From NCBI RefSeq assembly GCF_900964775.1, contig NC_041827.1, positions 16,674,707-16,738,706 of the forward strand: 64,000 bases of DNA, written 5' to 3'. The notes below the pieces were generated by a model. It worked only from the letters and a program-made list of their open reading frames with translations. It ran no database searches and was not told the DNA's origin. Within the stretch, counting starts at the first letter, position 1. Every line of letters begins with the position of its first letter. This document shows positions 46,101-58,000 of the stretch, one piece after another. This stretch comes from Scleropages formosus. Taxonomy: Eukaryota > Chordata > Actinopteri > Osteoglossiformes > Osteoglossidae. A program made the position numbers and the translations under genes.

Positions 46101-49100
46101 CTGGACTCGATCATTTGACACCTGCAGCGTTTTCTTGAAATCCAGTCCGGTGGAAGTTCGGTGCTCTTTTGAACATTGTCTCGTACTTGGACAAAGTGCG
46201 TCCGGAAGCTCGACAGCGATCCGGAATGCCGCTAAGCGTCCTTCCGTCTCTGGCGGTTTCCGTCGACTTCGGAAATGCGCGGATGTGGCTTCCTTCGTGT
46301 TTGCCGGGAGCCCCGGAATCGGAGACAAGTATGAAAGCGCCCTTGGTCCCTGTAATTGGCGACATATTGCCTCGAGGGCGTGAGGCTGTTCAGCCTGTCT
46401 GGTTTTGCGCTGCCACAGATGGGTCAGAGCCAAGGCATATAGGACGTCCAGTCAGGGCCTTAATCTTGCATTATCGGATTTGATTCCGTCGAGCACCGCC
46501 GTCCTGAGTTCAGGAGACGGCTTCAAACACACACACTTTAATCTGTCTCTCTGTCACAGAAAACATGACACGGTGTGTGAGGTGAGTCAGACAGGACGGT
46601 CAGCGCATTGCTCCAGTTATATAATTTCGCCGTACCGCGCGCAGGGGCCCCTGCCGCCCGCCCGCCCGCCCCCCGCATCCAGGTACAGCCGATGACGCCA
46701 GCGCGGCGCTGAGCTGATCTGTGTGTAAGCTGCTGTTGGAACTGAGCTGATGGAAATTTTCCCCCCCTCTCCTTTCGCGGAAGACCAGTCTAGTTCCACC
46801 GTTCGCCAGGTTTGTTCCACCAGGTTGGTTAGTCATCCTCCGCGTTTGCCGTCTAGGGCCGTGTTCCGAATCGAGGTTGGTGCTTCTGCGCCGATAAATG
46901 ATTGCTCGAGTGTTTCGCCACATTTAATTACGTAACGAGCATCTGCTCCGAATATGAACGGAGAGGGACAGTGGTGACGTGAAGTAAAATACATATAAAT
47001 TGCTAAATGTATTGTTACATCACTGAACTACTTATTCTCACCTGCGCACGCAAGCTTCCCAAAATAGCCATTATCAGTATCACATGAAGGACAGTGGAAT
47101 ATTTTATCAGTAATTCCTCCTGACACAGAGAATAAACTACACATACGTATATCACACGTATAAGATACCGGTTTTTGTCTAAAAACGTGCAGTAGAAGAA
47201 ATGAACTTTGAAGTGATCAGGTTTTTGTGTTTGTTTTAAAAGGGTGTTGGAGGGGATAGCTGGTAGCATAGTTGTTGGACCCAAAGGTTGCAGGTTTGAT
47301 CCCCACCTCTGGCTGTGGTACCCTTGAGCAAGGTACTTACCCTAAATTGCTTCAGTAAAATTACCCCGCTGTATAAATGGTCGTAAGCTGCTGTGGAGAA
47401 AAGCATCAGCTTAATGTATCGTGTTTGTGTAATTAAACACATTAGTTCTCTATTTACAGATGCAGTGTGATGCTGCTGCATACAGTAACAAAATATGAAA
47501 TGACTGCATTTTGTTCATTTGTTCATTCTTGCTCTGTGTAGTGTGAGGGCCCTCTCTTTTCCAAACTGGTCTTCGGGGGCCCGTGCACATTAATCCAGGT
47601 GAGAACACGTCCAGCTCAGTAAGAGGCAGAGGAGCGGAGGCCGTGGCTTCCCGTCTAAATACCAATATATTTACGGTGGTGTCATGCCCCACTGACACAT
47701 CCACCTGGCTACACCTTCCCAGCATCACCCAAGACAGGTGGGCCAACCGCTGGGTACAGCCAGGGCCCCATAGGCCCCATAAGCCCCACAGCTCCCTGCT
47801 GAGAGAGCGCGCTGCCAGATCAGCCAGACTCTTAATCAGGTTCCACAATCTCCTCTGCTAAGCTCATTTCAGCCGGCATTATGGCAGCGATTAGATGTTT
47901 AGACGGTGCGTCTTAGAGTAATCTCCTCGCTGTTGAGGAACGCATTGCGCGAACTGTCGGGACCGCAAAGCATAACAGCAGCAGTTGTGATGTTGAAGTT
48001 TCTACAGGTATCTTTTTATTTTTCCAAAATGTGTCGTCTTATCTGGCCCAGCAGGACGCGGAGAAAGTCACTTTCCCCCCCCCAATGATGCTCGATTGCA
48101 CTCCGCTTCCTCTCAGAACCACCATTTTTTTCGCAGCTCACCTGGAAACAGATTTAGAAATGTGAATGATTCGGAGTGACCTTGTTGTCTAACATATGAT
48201 AAGCACCTACACACACATCATCTGAAACCACTTGTCCCACATGGAGTCGCCGGGAGCCAGAACCTAACCTGGCGACACAGGGCATAAGGCTGGAGGGGGA
48301 GGGGTCACACCCCGGACGGGACGCCAGTCCATCGCAAGGCACCCCAAGCGGGACTTGAACCCCACACCCACCACAGAGCAGGATCTGGCCCAACCCACTG
48401 CACCACCACACCCCACGGATAAGCACCCATGATACACAAATCCCAAGTCTAAAAAAAAAAAAGGGGAGAACTATCAAAACACGTAGGCTTCCGTGGCCGG
48501 TGTCAACTGAGTGGGGATCTAAGTCTTCTGGATGAGACCGCGTCGTGTAGGAAACTGGTTCGCTGGGGAAACGTCGGAACCAGTTTCCTACACGACGCAG
48601 TCTCATCCAGAAGACTTGGATCCCCAAGGAAAAACTGTTGTTGTTATAACGTCACCCCATTTCTAACCTCGGCCAAAATCTGGACTGTCTTCCACAGAGG
48701 ATTTAAGTAATTTTGGTCTTCCTTTCATTTGTGTTTATAGCTCTGATGATCCCTCATACCAAGCCATTAGAGATAGGAATGGTGAGTAAACACACAAAAT
48801 CTTTATGAATAATCACTCATTATGCGCAACGAAAGGAAATGCTTAAATATTTATCATTACACACTTGAACATTCTGAAGCTGAACAGTCGCTCCATGATA
48901 TGTCTGATGTAATAAAGGAATGTGTCCATCGCATCCCTCGTAAGGTACTTACTGGCGTTCTTACAAAATCTGCCACGCATCTTAAACAGTCTTGCCCTTT
49001 TGATGCTACAGATGCAGCTCCCGTCGGGAGATCCAGCATCAGCCAGGGAGGAAAATGTTTGCCTGAAGCTGAAAACCCATTCAGAAGAAAATTGCAGTCC

Positions 49101-51554
49101 CTTCCATTGTTAAGGAAATTAAGGGAAGAAGCAGACCCTGGAGCTACAGCACAGGTTCGCTTCCCCAGATGTGTTTATGTCCGGTCGGATGGAATGAATC
49201 GTGAATAAACCAATTCGCTCACTGGGGCGCGCGATTATAGTTGGCTGTTCATTTTAACGAAATTAAATCCATTAGCCCATTGGCTTTGTGCAAATTAGTG
49301 CCATACAAAGTAAGCCGCGTAAATGCTTCTAAAACAGTCTTCCTTCAATAAAATGTTACGTAACTTCTTACATTATTGTACTTATCTGCACAGCCAAATG
49401 CTTTTTTTTCCCCCCCAAGTTCCTTCCACCTATAGACGTTTGTGCAGATGGATACTGTGCAGGAGTCACTGAGGATGAATTGCTCAAGGGCACACCATCA
49501 GGGCTATTCCGGAGACTTGAATCAGCAATCTTCAGATTACATCTCTGCAGGTTTCAAGCCTATATTCTCCCTTTCCTCCTGGCGGGCAGGTGCGATCGCC
49601 ACCGAAATCAAAGCGAAGGCTGCTGCAGTCTTCCAGCCCTCTTCCCTACTCTCCGCTGAACGTGGTGCACAATGGTAAAACATGCATCCTCTTCAGGGCC
49701 AAGAAGCTGGCCATCAGGTACAAGAACCAGACCTTTGTGGACCTCACAGAGAGGGCGTTTGGGCCTGACGCGCCTGTGGACACCCGTGGCTCCATCTGCA
49801 GCAAGGACAAAGCCACGTGAGTATCCCCCAACTCCAAAGGAGCCAGTTCACAGATAGACTAACCTCTTGCTTTTGTTTCTTCTTCAATAGTGTGCACAGT
49901 GTCACACATCTATGCCCATGTCTCCAAATATTATTTATTCCTAAAACCAGGGATGTCAAACATGTGGCCAGTGGAAGCTATTTATCCAGCCCACGTGATG
50001 ATTGGGTGGATTTTTGGCTGCGACTCAATGCACTAATTTCCATTATGTGAACTAACGCTAATAGATCACTCACACGCTGGCCGAAGCCACTGCTCCCGAG
50101 TGGGGTCGCGGTGAGCCAGAGCCTAACCCGGCAACACGGGGCGTAAGACTCGGGGGATGAGGGGACACATCCAGGATGGGACGCTAGTCCATGACAAGGC
50201 ACCCCAAGCGGGACTCGAACCCCAGACCCACCAGAGAGCAGGACCCAGCCAAACCCGCTGCACCACCGCACCCCCCCATACTAATAGATGACTGATTAAA
50301 ATCAATAAATCAGTAAAAAAAAATTAGGTAGTAAGTAAATCCATCTGTTATACAGCCATATTTTCAAATGCCAACAACATCTTACTCACAGGAATCAGTA
50401 TTTTAGGAGAGGGAAGCAGCAATTAAGACCAGCTTTTTGATAGGTCACCAACTAGTATTGGCATGAAACCCATTCTGAGCACCGACAAATTTTGGACAAA
50501 TTTTGACCATAAAGCTGCAAATATGGTTTACCATCTTTTCAAGGTTCTCTTCTCAGGATGATTCTCATCTTATTTCATTCTGGCTCATAAAGTGTACTCC
50601 TGCAGTAACGGGCTTTACTTTTCAGGCTGTCCCTGCGGTTTGGGGATGTGGAGGACTTAAAAGGCCTTATTATCAGGTGCGCCGGTCACATCTCCTAACT
50701 GTCATTCTCTGCTTTCATTTCACGTCTAATACAGCACATGAGCTGTAAGGTTTTCATTCTAACATAACAAGGTATATCGACTGCTTGAGATCTCCCTGCC
50801 CTTAAGCCACTGTAGGTAAACGGAGTCCATCTCTGCCAAAGCTATTCCGCATTAACACCCAACTTAACGCTGTCCATGTTATCATACGTAACAGGCTTCA
50901 GATGTCCAACACATTCTATGAATCTGCGGGGCAGAACTGGTTCACCTTGGACAGCGTTCACATCCACTACAACTGGACCCAAGAAGCCACTTTCAATGCC
51001 ACCGAAGTGTACGCTCCGGCCACCTACTCCTACCACTGCGAGCACGTCAGCAGCTTGCAGAAGTACGACACCCTGTTGGTACCCAGCTCCAATGCTGACA
51101 GCGCAGCCAACTGGCACATCACCTTTACGGACTTTCAGGTGGGCGGCACCGCAAACACCCAACGAGGCTTACAAATCCAGCTTAGATGGCTCCCAAATTT
51201 ACACTTGACTCTATGCAGCCAAATGAACAACGGTAGGATTCCTCCTTGGACTATAATCTCTAAAGCATCCAACCCATCGCTCATCCAGGCTCTCGCTCTT
51301 TTCTTCTTCCACCACAGATCCAGGCCTTCAACGTGCAGTCCAACAAATTTGCCTCGGCCAGTGACTGCGCCACCTTCTTCACGCCAGCTATCCTGATGGG
51401 CCTTATCACCTCGCTGATCCTGCTGCTGGTGCTGGCCTATGCCCTGCACATGGTGGTGCACCTCAAACATATTGACCGCTACGAAGAGCACAAGGCTACG
51501 GTCTATTTCCCCCGCAGCCCAGAGGCTGAGTGCCCGGACAAGAACAGTCTATAG
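43183..51554 (+). CDS. atp6ap1l: V-type proton ATPase subunit S1-like protein (ATP6AP1-like), full-length form
   Basis: Relative of ATP6AP1 (Ac45), the type I membrane accessory protein of the vacuolar proton pump. Proposed exons: 43183-43283, 48741-48781, 48880-49154, 49590-49816, 50626-50676, 50895-51138, 51318-51554, about 391 aa. The last four are certain: [37 protein letters not shown], then one membrane helix (about residues 330-355, [22 protein letters not shown]) and a short basic tail. Several NxS/T sites fit a luminal domain. Exon 1 encodes a signal peptide ([16 protein letters not shown]) and its phase-2 end joins exon 2 in frame. Exon 3 is less sure: acceptor (TCTGAAG) and donor (GTTCGC) are weak, but the frame is open and all phases fit. 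The human protein (224 aa) lacks this N-terminus. Confidence 0.85.
43305..43329. repeat. Microsatellite (TG)n
   Basis: A pure GT run just after ATP6AP1L exon 1. Confidence 0.95.
44421..44612 (-). repeat. V-SINE-like element, family B, copy 11 (ATP6AP1L intron 1)
   Basis: 'aattagctgatgcttttctc' tail at left and head complement 'ccactgcgccacctgctggt' at right; the core is degraded. Confidence 0.78.
45306..45500 (+). repeat. tRNA-derived SINE, family A, copy 6
   Basis: A box TGGCGCAGTGG, B box GGTTCGAGTCC, both perfect; ends 'gggacgagcggttctgaaat'. A young-looking copy in ATP6AP1L intron 1. Confidence 0.93.
45700..45902 (+). repeat. tRNA-derived SINE, family A, copy 7
   Basis: Same orientation as copy 6 and 200 bp after it. 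A and B boxes are perfect; it ends 'aagcggttcagaaaatgtgt' with a short TG tail. Confidence 0.93.
46020..46930. promoter_or_regulatory. GC/CpG-rich island in ATP6AP1L intron 1
   Basis: A 0.9-kb stretch has clearly higher CpG content than its flanks, and open frames on both strands without recognised domains. It may be an internal promoter or enhancer, or an isochore-like patch. No exon could be supported. Confidence 0.3.
47253..47416 (+). repeat. V-SINE-like element, family B, copy 12
   Basis: 'tagctggtagcatagttgtt', 'acccttgagcaaggtactta', tail 'gctgtggagaaaagcatcag'. ATP6AP1L intron 1. Confidence 0.85.
48221..48414 (-). repeat. tRNA-derived SINE, family A, copy 8
   Basis: Reverse copy from 'tctgaaaccacttgtcccac' to 'caccaccacaccccac', with ACACACAC at its 3' flank. 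ATP6AP1L intron 1. Confidence 0.88.
48512..48626. repeat. Long near-perfect inverted repeat (hairpin) in ATP6AP1L intron 1
   Basis: Left arm 48512-48561 and right arm 48577-48626 are reverse complements at 48 of 50 positions, with a 15-base loop. The arms start 'tggggatctaagtcttctgg'. It ends about 115 bp before ATP6AP1L exon 2. It could be a fold-back MITE or a hairpin RNA source; no coding sense is seen. Confidence 0.95.
50082..50277 (-). repeat. tRNA-derived SINE, family A, copy 9 (ATP6AP1L intron 4)
   Basis: Reverse copy from 'cgaagccactgctcccgagt' to 'ccaccgcaccccccc'. Confidence 0.88.
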
Positions 51555-52520
51555 GAGGTGGTGTCGGATCGACTGTAAACCTCCCCTCCCCGCATCGGAG
51601 AGATGGACGACTGTCCAGATCTCAAGGAAAAACTATAAGGTGGTCCGTTACGACATCCCAAAAATGGAAGCCACTGGCAGGAAAGAGGGAGGATATTTGC
51701 CCAGGACTGACTTTGCAAGTGCGGTTGCCTCCCTTTCTTTGAGCGCTGATTGTCCGCACCAGGCGGATCCCGTCTGGATTCATCAGCTCTGCATCATCCA
51801 GCGGAGCTCGACGTGAGATTGTCATTGGAGGACACTGTACGGGTCGGTGCTCTGCCAGCTAGTTGTCACCCATGAACTGACTGCCAAAAGTGCAGCCATT
51901 TTATTGTAACGGATTCCAAACAAAAGACCAAGGAAGATGGAAGAGGGTTTTGAATCTAATTTCCAATTAGATATATAGCTCCCAAATGCATAACTCCAGT
52001 ATTTGCACTGTCTGTTTTTTAAATACCAATAGAAATCAATTGCAGATTTTACTTTAATCATCATATCGTACTCTGATATATGCAGTAGATACGTAATGAA
52101 GTTTATTTTTTCATTTTGACATGCATTATCTTCAGGTGTAATAGTACGGCAGACAAGTGTTCAAGTACTTGTATTAAAATAATTTGTGACAATTATACTG
52201 TATCCGAATTCCAGTTTTGTGAAATCTTATTTTGTTTTTAAACAGTGCTATGTATTCTGACTAGCTAACCTTTGGGACTGTTTTTCATGACTATCTATTG
52301 ATTACAGTATACAAGTATGTTTAATTTCACTCAATCAAGAGACCACTGTACCCACAATAACATCATCAGCTGCACATTGTTGCATCATGACATACAGCAT
52401 GCTGGCAACTAGTAAACAGTCTGTATTAAACAATACAATACAATAATGTATATGGGTCATTACCGTAATGTACAGACTGAGGGAGACTATGCTGTTATTG
52501 CCCAATTGATGTAACAAAAA

Positions 52521-52526
52521 AATAAA
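52521..52526 (+). terminator. Candidate poly(A) signal of ATP6AP1L
   Basis: AATAAA after a run of A, about 970 bp past the stop codon; no stronger hexamer was noticed earlier in the 3' UTR. Confidence 0.5.
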
Positions 52527-54220
52527 CCAGTGTTGGATTGTGTAATTTTCTCTTACGTATTTTTACCGAATCGAGAGTGCCGTTTAAAACTCCACATTGT
52601 ATGGGTTTTAGTTCTCGTTTTCGTTCAACTGCTTGTCAAAATCAGCGTTACGGTGATCCAGAAGCCTATCCTGGAAGGGCACAAGGATCCACTCTGGATG
52701 GGATGCCAGTCTAACAAAGGCGATCACATATTAAGGGCAATTTAGAGTCACACGTTCACCTGAAATATGTCTTTGGACTGTGGGAGGAAACAGGAGCACA
52801 TAGAGGAAACCCACACGAAGATGGAGGGAACATTGAAAACTAGGCCCGAAATGCCCATGCACTGAAACAGCAGGGCCACGGTGCTGCCTGGGTTAATTTC
52901 TCTTCCAGTAATACAAAATAATTTTTAATAACTAAGGTAATTTCAGAGGCAACTTTTTATAAGTTTCCTTTTGCGATTTGTCATAGAAACATAACCCCCC
53001 ATCCAGCCAAATTAATAAATCCTAGCTGGGATGCCAGCAGACCCCTCCTTTCAACATAAGATGACGAAGGAAGGATACGGTAAAAAATATAATAATGAGA
53101 ACGAATTGAAACAATAATAAGAACAAATTAGAACAAACAGGAAAAATTATGGGAACAAACACCTGCAAACAAAGGATATAAAAGGGGTTGGGATCATTAT
53201 CCAGTGTACAAGGATGGGGCAAAACACAACATGGCTTTGGTGGAGTTTCATAAAATAAAAGAGTTTACACTCATTACAGAGGTAGATCACCTAAGGCATC
53301 AGATATTCTATAGAGGAACTCTGATTGAAGAATAATGATGTACAGAATGTTGCAAATTCAACAATTTCAAATTTTTGCAAGAGGAACACATTTTTAAGAC
53401 AGAGAAAGAGGTAGGATTGGGAGATTCTCATGCAAAGAATATCCTGTATCCAGCTTTACAGGAAGCAAAATATATATATATATTACACTACTTAGTTGTC
53501 AATAGACAAAAGGTTTTCAGAGAGCCTGAAATACTAACATAAACCATTATAGGCACAGTTATTAATCCAGTTAGTAATTCTCTCTGATTCAGTGAAGGTG
53601 GCTAGTGTAAAGTATAAAGTCCTGGCTTTGGAAAAAATCAAGAGGCCAATGAAGAGAAAATTGAATTCGGCATGCAGAACACCAAACTTTTTTTTAATTT
53701 ATTAAAATTATGGGTGAATGCAGCACATAATGCAAAGAACCACTGAAGCAAACTTAGATGGTTGTTTTTATTAAAAAGAAAAACTGATATCCTGAAGGTT
53801 GTCCCACTCCTGCTGTTGTACCCTTGGGGAAAGTTCTTTCTTTAAATTCCTCCTGTAAAAACATACACACATTAATATAGTAACTACTGTAAATCAGTTT
53901 TGGTAAAAGTGAATGGATGAACAAAACTTTGTTAATCCAAGAGCAGGATACAATGTACAACATACACACAATATACATACAGTACATACATGTGTAAAGT
54001 AAGCAAGAGATAAATAAGTTGAACGATAAGGCGCCCTAGGAAGTTACCCTGAATATATCCTAGCTGGAATGCCAAGGTGGCATAAATTGTGCTTTTGCTG
54101 AGATGTACGTCACTTTGGACAAAAGCATCTGCTAAATGAATAAATGTATATCCAGTAAAAATAATCAGTATATAAATGGGTAAATAATTCCAAGTGTCTT
54201 AAGATCATAATTTGCTTCAG
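52527..54220. other. Spacer between ATP6AP1L and PDE12, no gene seen
   Basis: AT-rich. Holds a degraded family C SINE, remnants of family B at about 53803-53862 and its tail at 54100-54150, and an (AT)n run near 53470. Confidence 0.5.
52660..52891 (-). repeat. DANA/Mermaid-like SINE, family C, copy 6, degraded
   Basis: 'cacctgaaatatgtctttgg' and 'actgtgggaggaaacaggag' are clear; preceded by 'gggatgccagtctaacaaag', another common fish repeat module. Confidence 0.7.
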
Positions 54221-54435
54221 AGACAGCTGGTAGCATAGTGGTTAAGCTGTAGCCTTTGGACCAAAAGGTTGCAGGACTGAATCCAACCTCCAGCCATAGG
54301 ACCCTTGAGCAAGGTACTTACTCTAAATTGCTCCAGTAAAATTACCCTGCTGTATAAATCATTTATTAAATGGGTTAATAATTGTAGGTGGCCTAAGAGT
54401 TTTGGAGAAAAGTGTCCAGTAAATGAATAAATGTA
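54221..54435 (+). repeat. V-SINE-like element, family B, copy 13
   Basis: 'acagctggtagcatagtggt', 'acccttgagcaaggtactta', tail 'ttttggagaaaagtgtccag' and 'taaatgaataaatg'. Confidence 0.88.
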
Positions 54436-55014
54436 AAGGAAAGCGTTACTAAGTGAAATAATTAGAAAAGTTAATAAGTGTATGAATTGACAAGCATTGT
54501 TAAACACAGCAAAGGGAGGATGGACTAGTCAGTGAGATGACAGGGGACATCTAGTGCAAGGTGTGGTGGGACAAAGAAAGCCCAGGACCTTTTCAAAAGT
54601 GAATTACAAATTTAGTAAAGTGCTTGATACTAAAGCATAAAAACCTGGAGATTTATCCTAATTATATCTAAGCACGGCAAACGGCCACAAAAACGGTTCA
54701 AACGCGACAACTCGGAAGGTGTAACGAAAGACAAAGTCACTGCGGAACTAGAGACCGCGCGCCCTCCATTCGCCGCATCAGTGTTCGCATTCGCGACGGC
54801 ACTTTCGACCTCTTTCAACGGGGAGGGTTTCAGATGGGTATATTTCATACATTCTAGTGGCAGACAGGAAAAAAACTATCTTTAAAAATATAAAAAATGA
54901 AACGTATGTTGTATTTAATGTATAATGACTAGCTACGGTATTTTCCGGGAATGCGTTCCCCCCCCCCCCCCTCCCTATTAGTGGTGTCGAAAGTGAGGCT
55001 ACCGAGACGAAGAC

Positions 55015-58000
55015 ATGTTTACAGCCGGCTTCCGGCCAGACCGTCTGCATGGTTTGGGACCCATGTACAGGTACTTCCTTTCCCTCATCACATCGTCCTC
55101 CCTCCGAGTGCTTCGGCCCGGCCGCTCGTTGCACCGTTTCCACGGGGAAATGGAGCGCGCCGTAGTGAGGTGCGTGCCTTCGGAGGCGCGCATGACTCTG
55201 TCGCTGGAGCTGAGCGGCGCTCAGAGGCACATGCAGCGGGAACAGGCGGAGCCGCTGGGCAGACTGCTGGCCCGCATCGCGCACAACGCAGCCAAGGGCC
55301 CGAAGAGCAAGAAGAGCAAGACGAACCCGCCGGAGGAGAGCGAACCCGCCGTGAGGCTTTATCATAACGGGGAACCGGTGGCGGAGGACGCGCCGAACGC
55401 GGACGCGTGGCAGGACGGGGCGGTGCTGCACGTTGGGCAGCGGAAGTACCTCGTGGACCGGAACCCGCCCACCTTGACCGTGGCGGAGCTGCCGGCCTCT
55501 CCGCTCGCCGGCTTCCCCGTGTGCCCGAAGCTCCAGGTGGAGTTCGGCGACTTGCGCGACTGCCTCCTCCACTGGTACAGGGAGAGCGCAGGGGACGGCT
55601 GGACGGAGGCGGGCGGCCAGCGGGTTTTCACGCCGAGCAACGCGGACATCGGACACAAGCTCAAGCTGAGATGCACCCCGGTGCGCGGGGCCAAGCGCGG
55701 GGAGGTCCGGGAGCTGGTGACGGCGGGGACCGTGGAGGCCGGACCGGGCGCCTGCACCTTCGACCAGCGGCATTTGTACACGGGTAGGGTGACGGGGGAG
55801 CGCGCGCTCCGCGTGGTCTCCTACAATATCCTCGCCGATGTTTACGCGCAGACCGAGCTCTCGAAGACGGTGCTGTACCCGTACTGCGCCCCCTACGCGC
55901 TGCAGATAGATTACAGGCAGAGTCTCATCAAGAAGGAGCTGTCAGGTTACAACGCGGACATCATCTGCCTCCAGGAGGTGGACAAAGCCGTGTTCGCCGA
56001 CAGCCTGTGCCCGGCGCTCGACGCCTTCGGTCTGAACGGCGTCTTCCGGATGAAGGAGCGGCAGCACGAGGGTCTCGCCACCTTCTTCCGGACGTCCAAG
56101 CTGGAGCTGATCGGACGTTATGACGTCACGCTGAGCGACGCGCTGACGTCGGAGTCGCGGCACGCGGAGCTGTGGCGTAAGATGTCGGCGAACGAAGCCC
56201 TGAGGGACAAGGTGACCCAGAGGTCCACGGCTTTGCAGGTGACAGTGACAGTGACATTGACAGTACAGTACAGCGGTGCTGCTCCTTCCCTCATCTGGAT
56301 ACATAAAGAGAGCAAAAGATCAGCTGTGTTCTCCTCACCTTATCGCTTGAGTTTTTTCTTTTTTTCCCCCCTTTTAACATTGATCCCCATACACAGGGCA
56401 CGCAGTCACATTACAGAACAACATTTTAGTTACAGATTTTACAAGGTACAAACATCCATCCATCTGTCAACAACCCGTTGACCTGAGCGAGGTGACAGGG
56501 ATTCAGAGCTTATCCTGGAAGCCTTGGGTACCATGCGGTGCGGGAGACACCCTGGACGGAACGCCAGTCCATCGCAGGGAAGATACGTTTCCCATTTATA
56601 TGTATTCATTTATCAGACACTTTTTTTCCAAAGCGATGTGCATCTCATAGAAAATACAATGTGTGCATTACATTAGCGGAAAGAGACACTTAGATGCAGA
56701 CGCGTGATTAAGTGCAGTTACTTTCCACCGGCGTATGAACCGATGTACATCACACGAGTAGGTGCATAAAACTATATCTGAGCATCAACAGTTCCTAATC
56801 ACATTCCTAAATTCTTTTTACAAAACATTTACATTACATTACACGAGTAGCTGCATGAAGGTTTATCCGTTGTTCAACAGTTATGATCTCAAAGTTATAG
56901 AGCATGAACATTTACGCATTATATGAATTTAAGGGATCATGGGAGAAGTCAAGTCCGGAAGAGGTGAATTTACTTATTTGTAACTGTTTTCTTTTATGTA
57001 ATTTTAAAATTTTGTTGTGGATCAAATGTCATATGCGTTTCAGCAAAAGGTGCTTAATTAGCAGAAAAACTCACCCGAGCCGAACAAGTGTGCGGGTCAC
57101 GTCGATTGAGCTTTAGAACGGGCCACTGTGACTCAGTCATCGTCACTGAATGAGGGCTAAAGTGTTTTCGGGTCCTTCTCGGTGATCAATAACGATGACA
57201 AACGCAGCACTGGCTTATAGGCAGCGATCAGCACTGAATAGGAGTTTGTGGAGAAAATATTATTCACTCATTTTAATGCAACTCAAAGTTAATGAACATG
57301 TTAAAACTATTTTTTCTTACTAAACAAAGTAACAAGGGACAAAATTCATAACAGCGTTGCAGGTTTCATAATATGCCCTGTGATTGACACATCCAGTGTG
57401 AACCCTGGCTCATGGACAATGTTTAGACAACCATGAGCACCATGTGGTTGATGGTGGGTGGGTGGACGTGTATATATAATATGTATATGTAGTGTGATCT
57501 ATATAGAATTTGAATTTTCAGTGAAGAATATGTTATACATTTAGGTAAGCAAAGTATGTTTTTTGTTCTCTCTTGACAGGTCACTGTGCTTCAGTCAGTG
57601 AAGGACCCCTCTAGGAAACTCTGTGTGGCGAACACACACTTGTACTGGCATCCCAAAGGTACGCCGAGAAAGATGGACGTGCACTGAGAAATGAAGACGG
57701 GACAGGATCCGTCATCCTGGTTATGTGAATGTACGATGTTAGTGTGGTTGAACTGCCGATCTCTTCATCGGCTTCATCATCTCTCACCCAGGCAGCCATG
57801 TCCGTCTGATCCAGATGGCCGTGGCTCTCCAGCACCTGCAGTGGGTGACCTCGGAGGTCCATCCTGGGACGCCGCTGCTCCTGTCAGGCGACCTCAATAG
57901 CCCGCCCTCGTCAGGGGTGTTCCAGCTCATTACCAGGGGCCATATCCCGGAGGACCATTCGGACTGGGCCTCGGAGGGGCCAGATGAGCTGTGCCCGCTG

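Noticed and set aside
45874-46433. Open frames of 162-169 codons on both strands
   Set aside because: They overlap each other in a GC-rich island and start inside a SINE and its flank; no homology is recognised.
47541-47599. Exon-like segment (TGTAG acceptor, 19 codons, CAG|GTGAGA donor) in ATP6AP1L intron 1
   Set aside because: Phase-0 at both ends does not fit between exons 1 and 2, which are joined in phase 2; the translation has no recognised homology.
54778-55773. 331-codon minus-strand open frame opposite PDE12 exon 1
   Set aside because: It is the antisense shadow of the GC-rich PDE12 coding exon, whose + strand translation matches the known protein.
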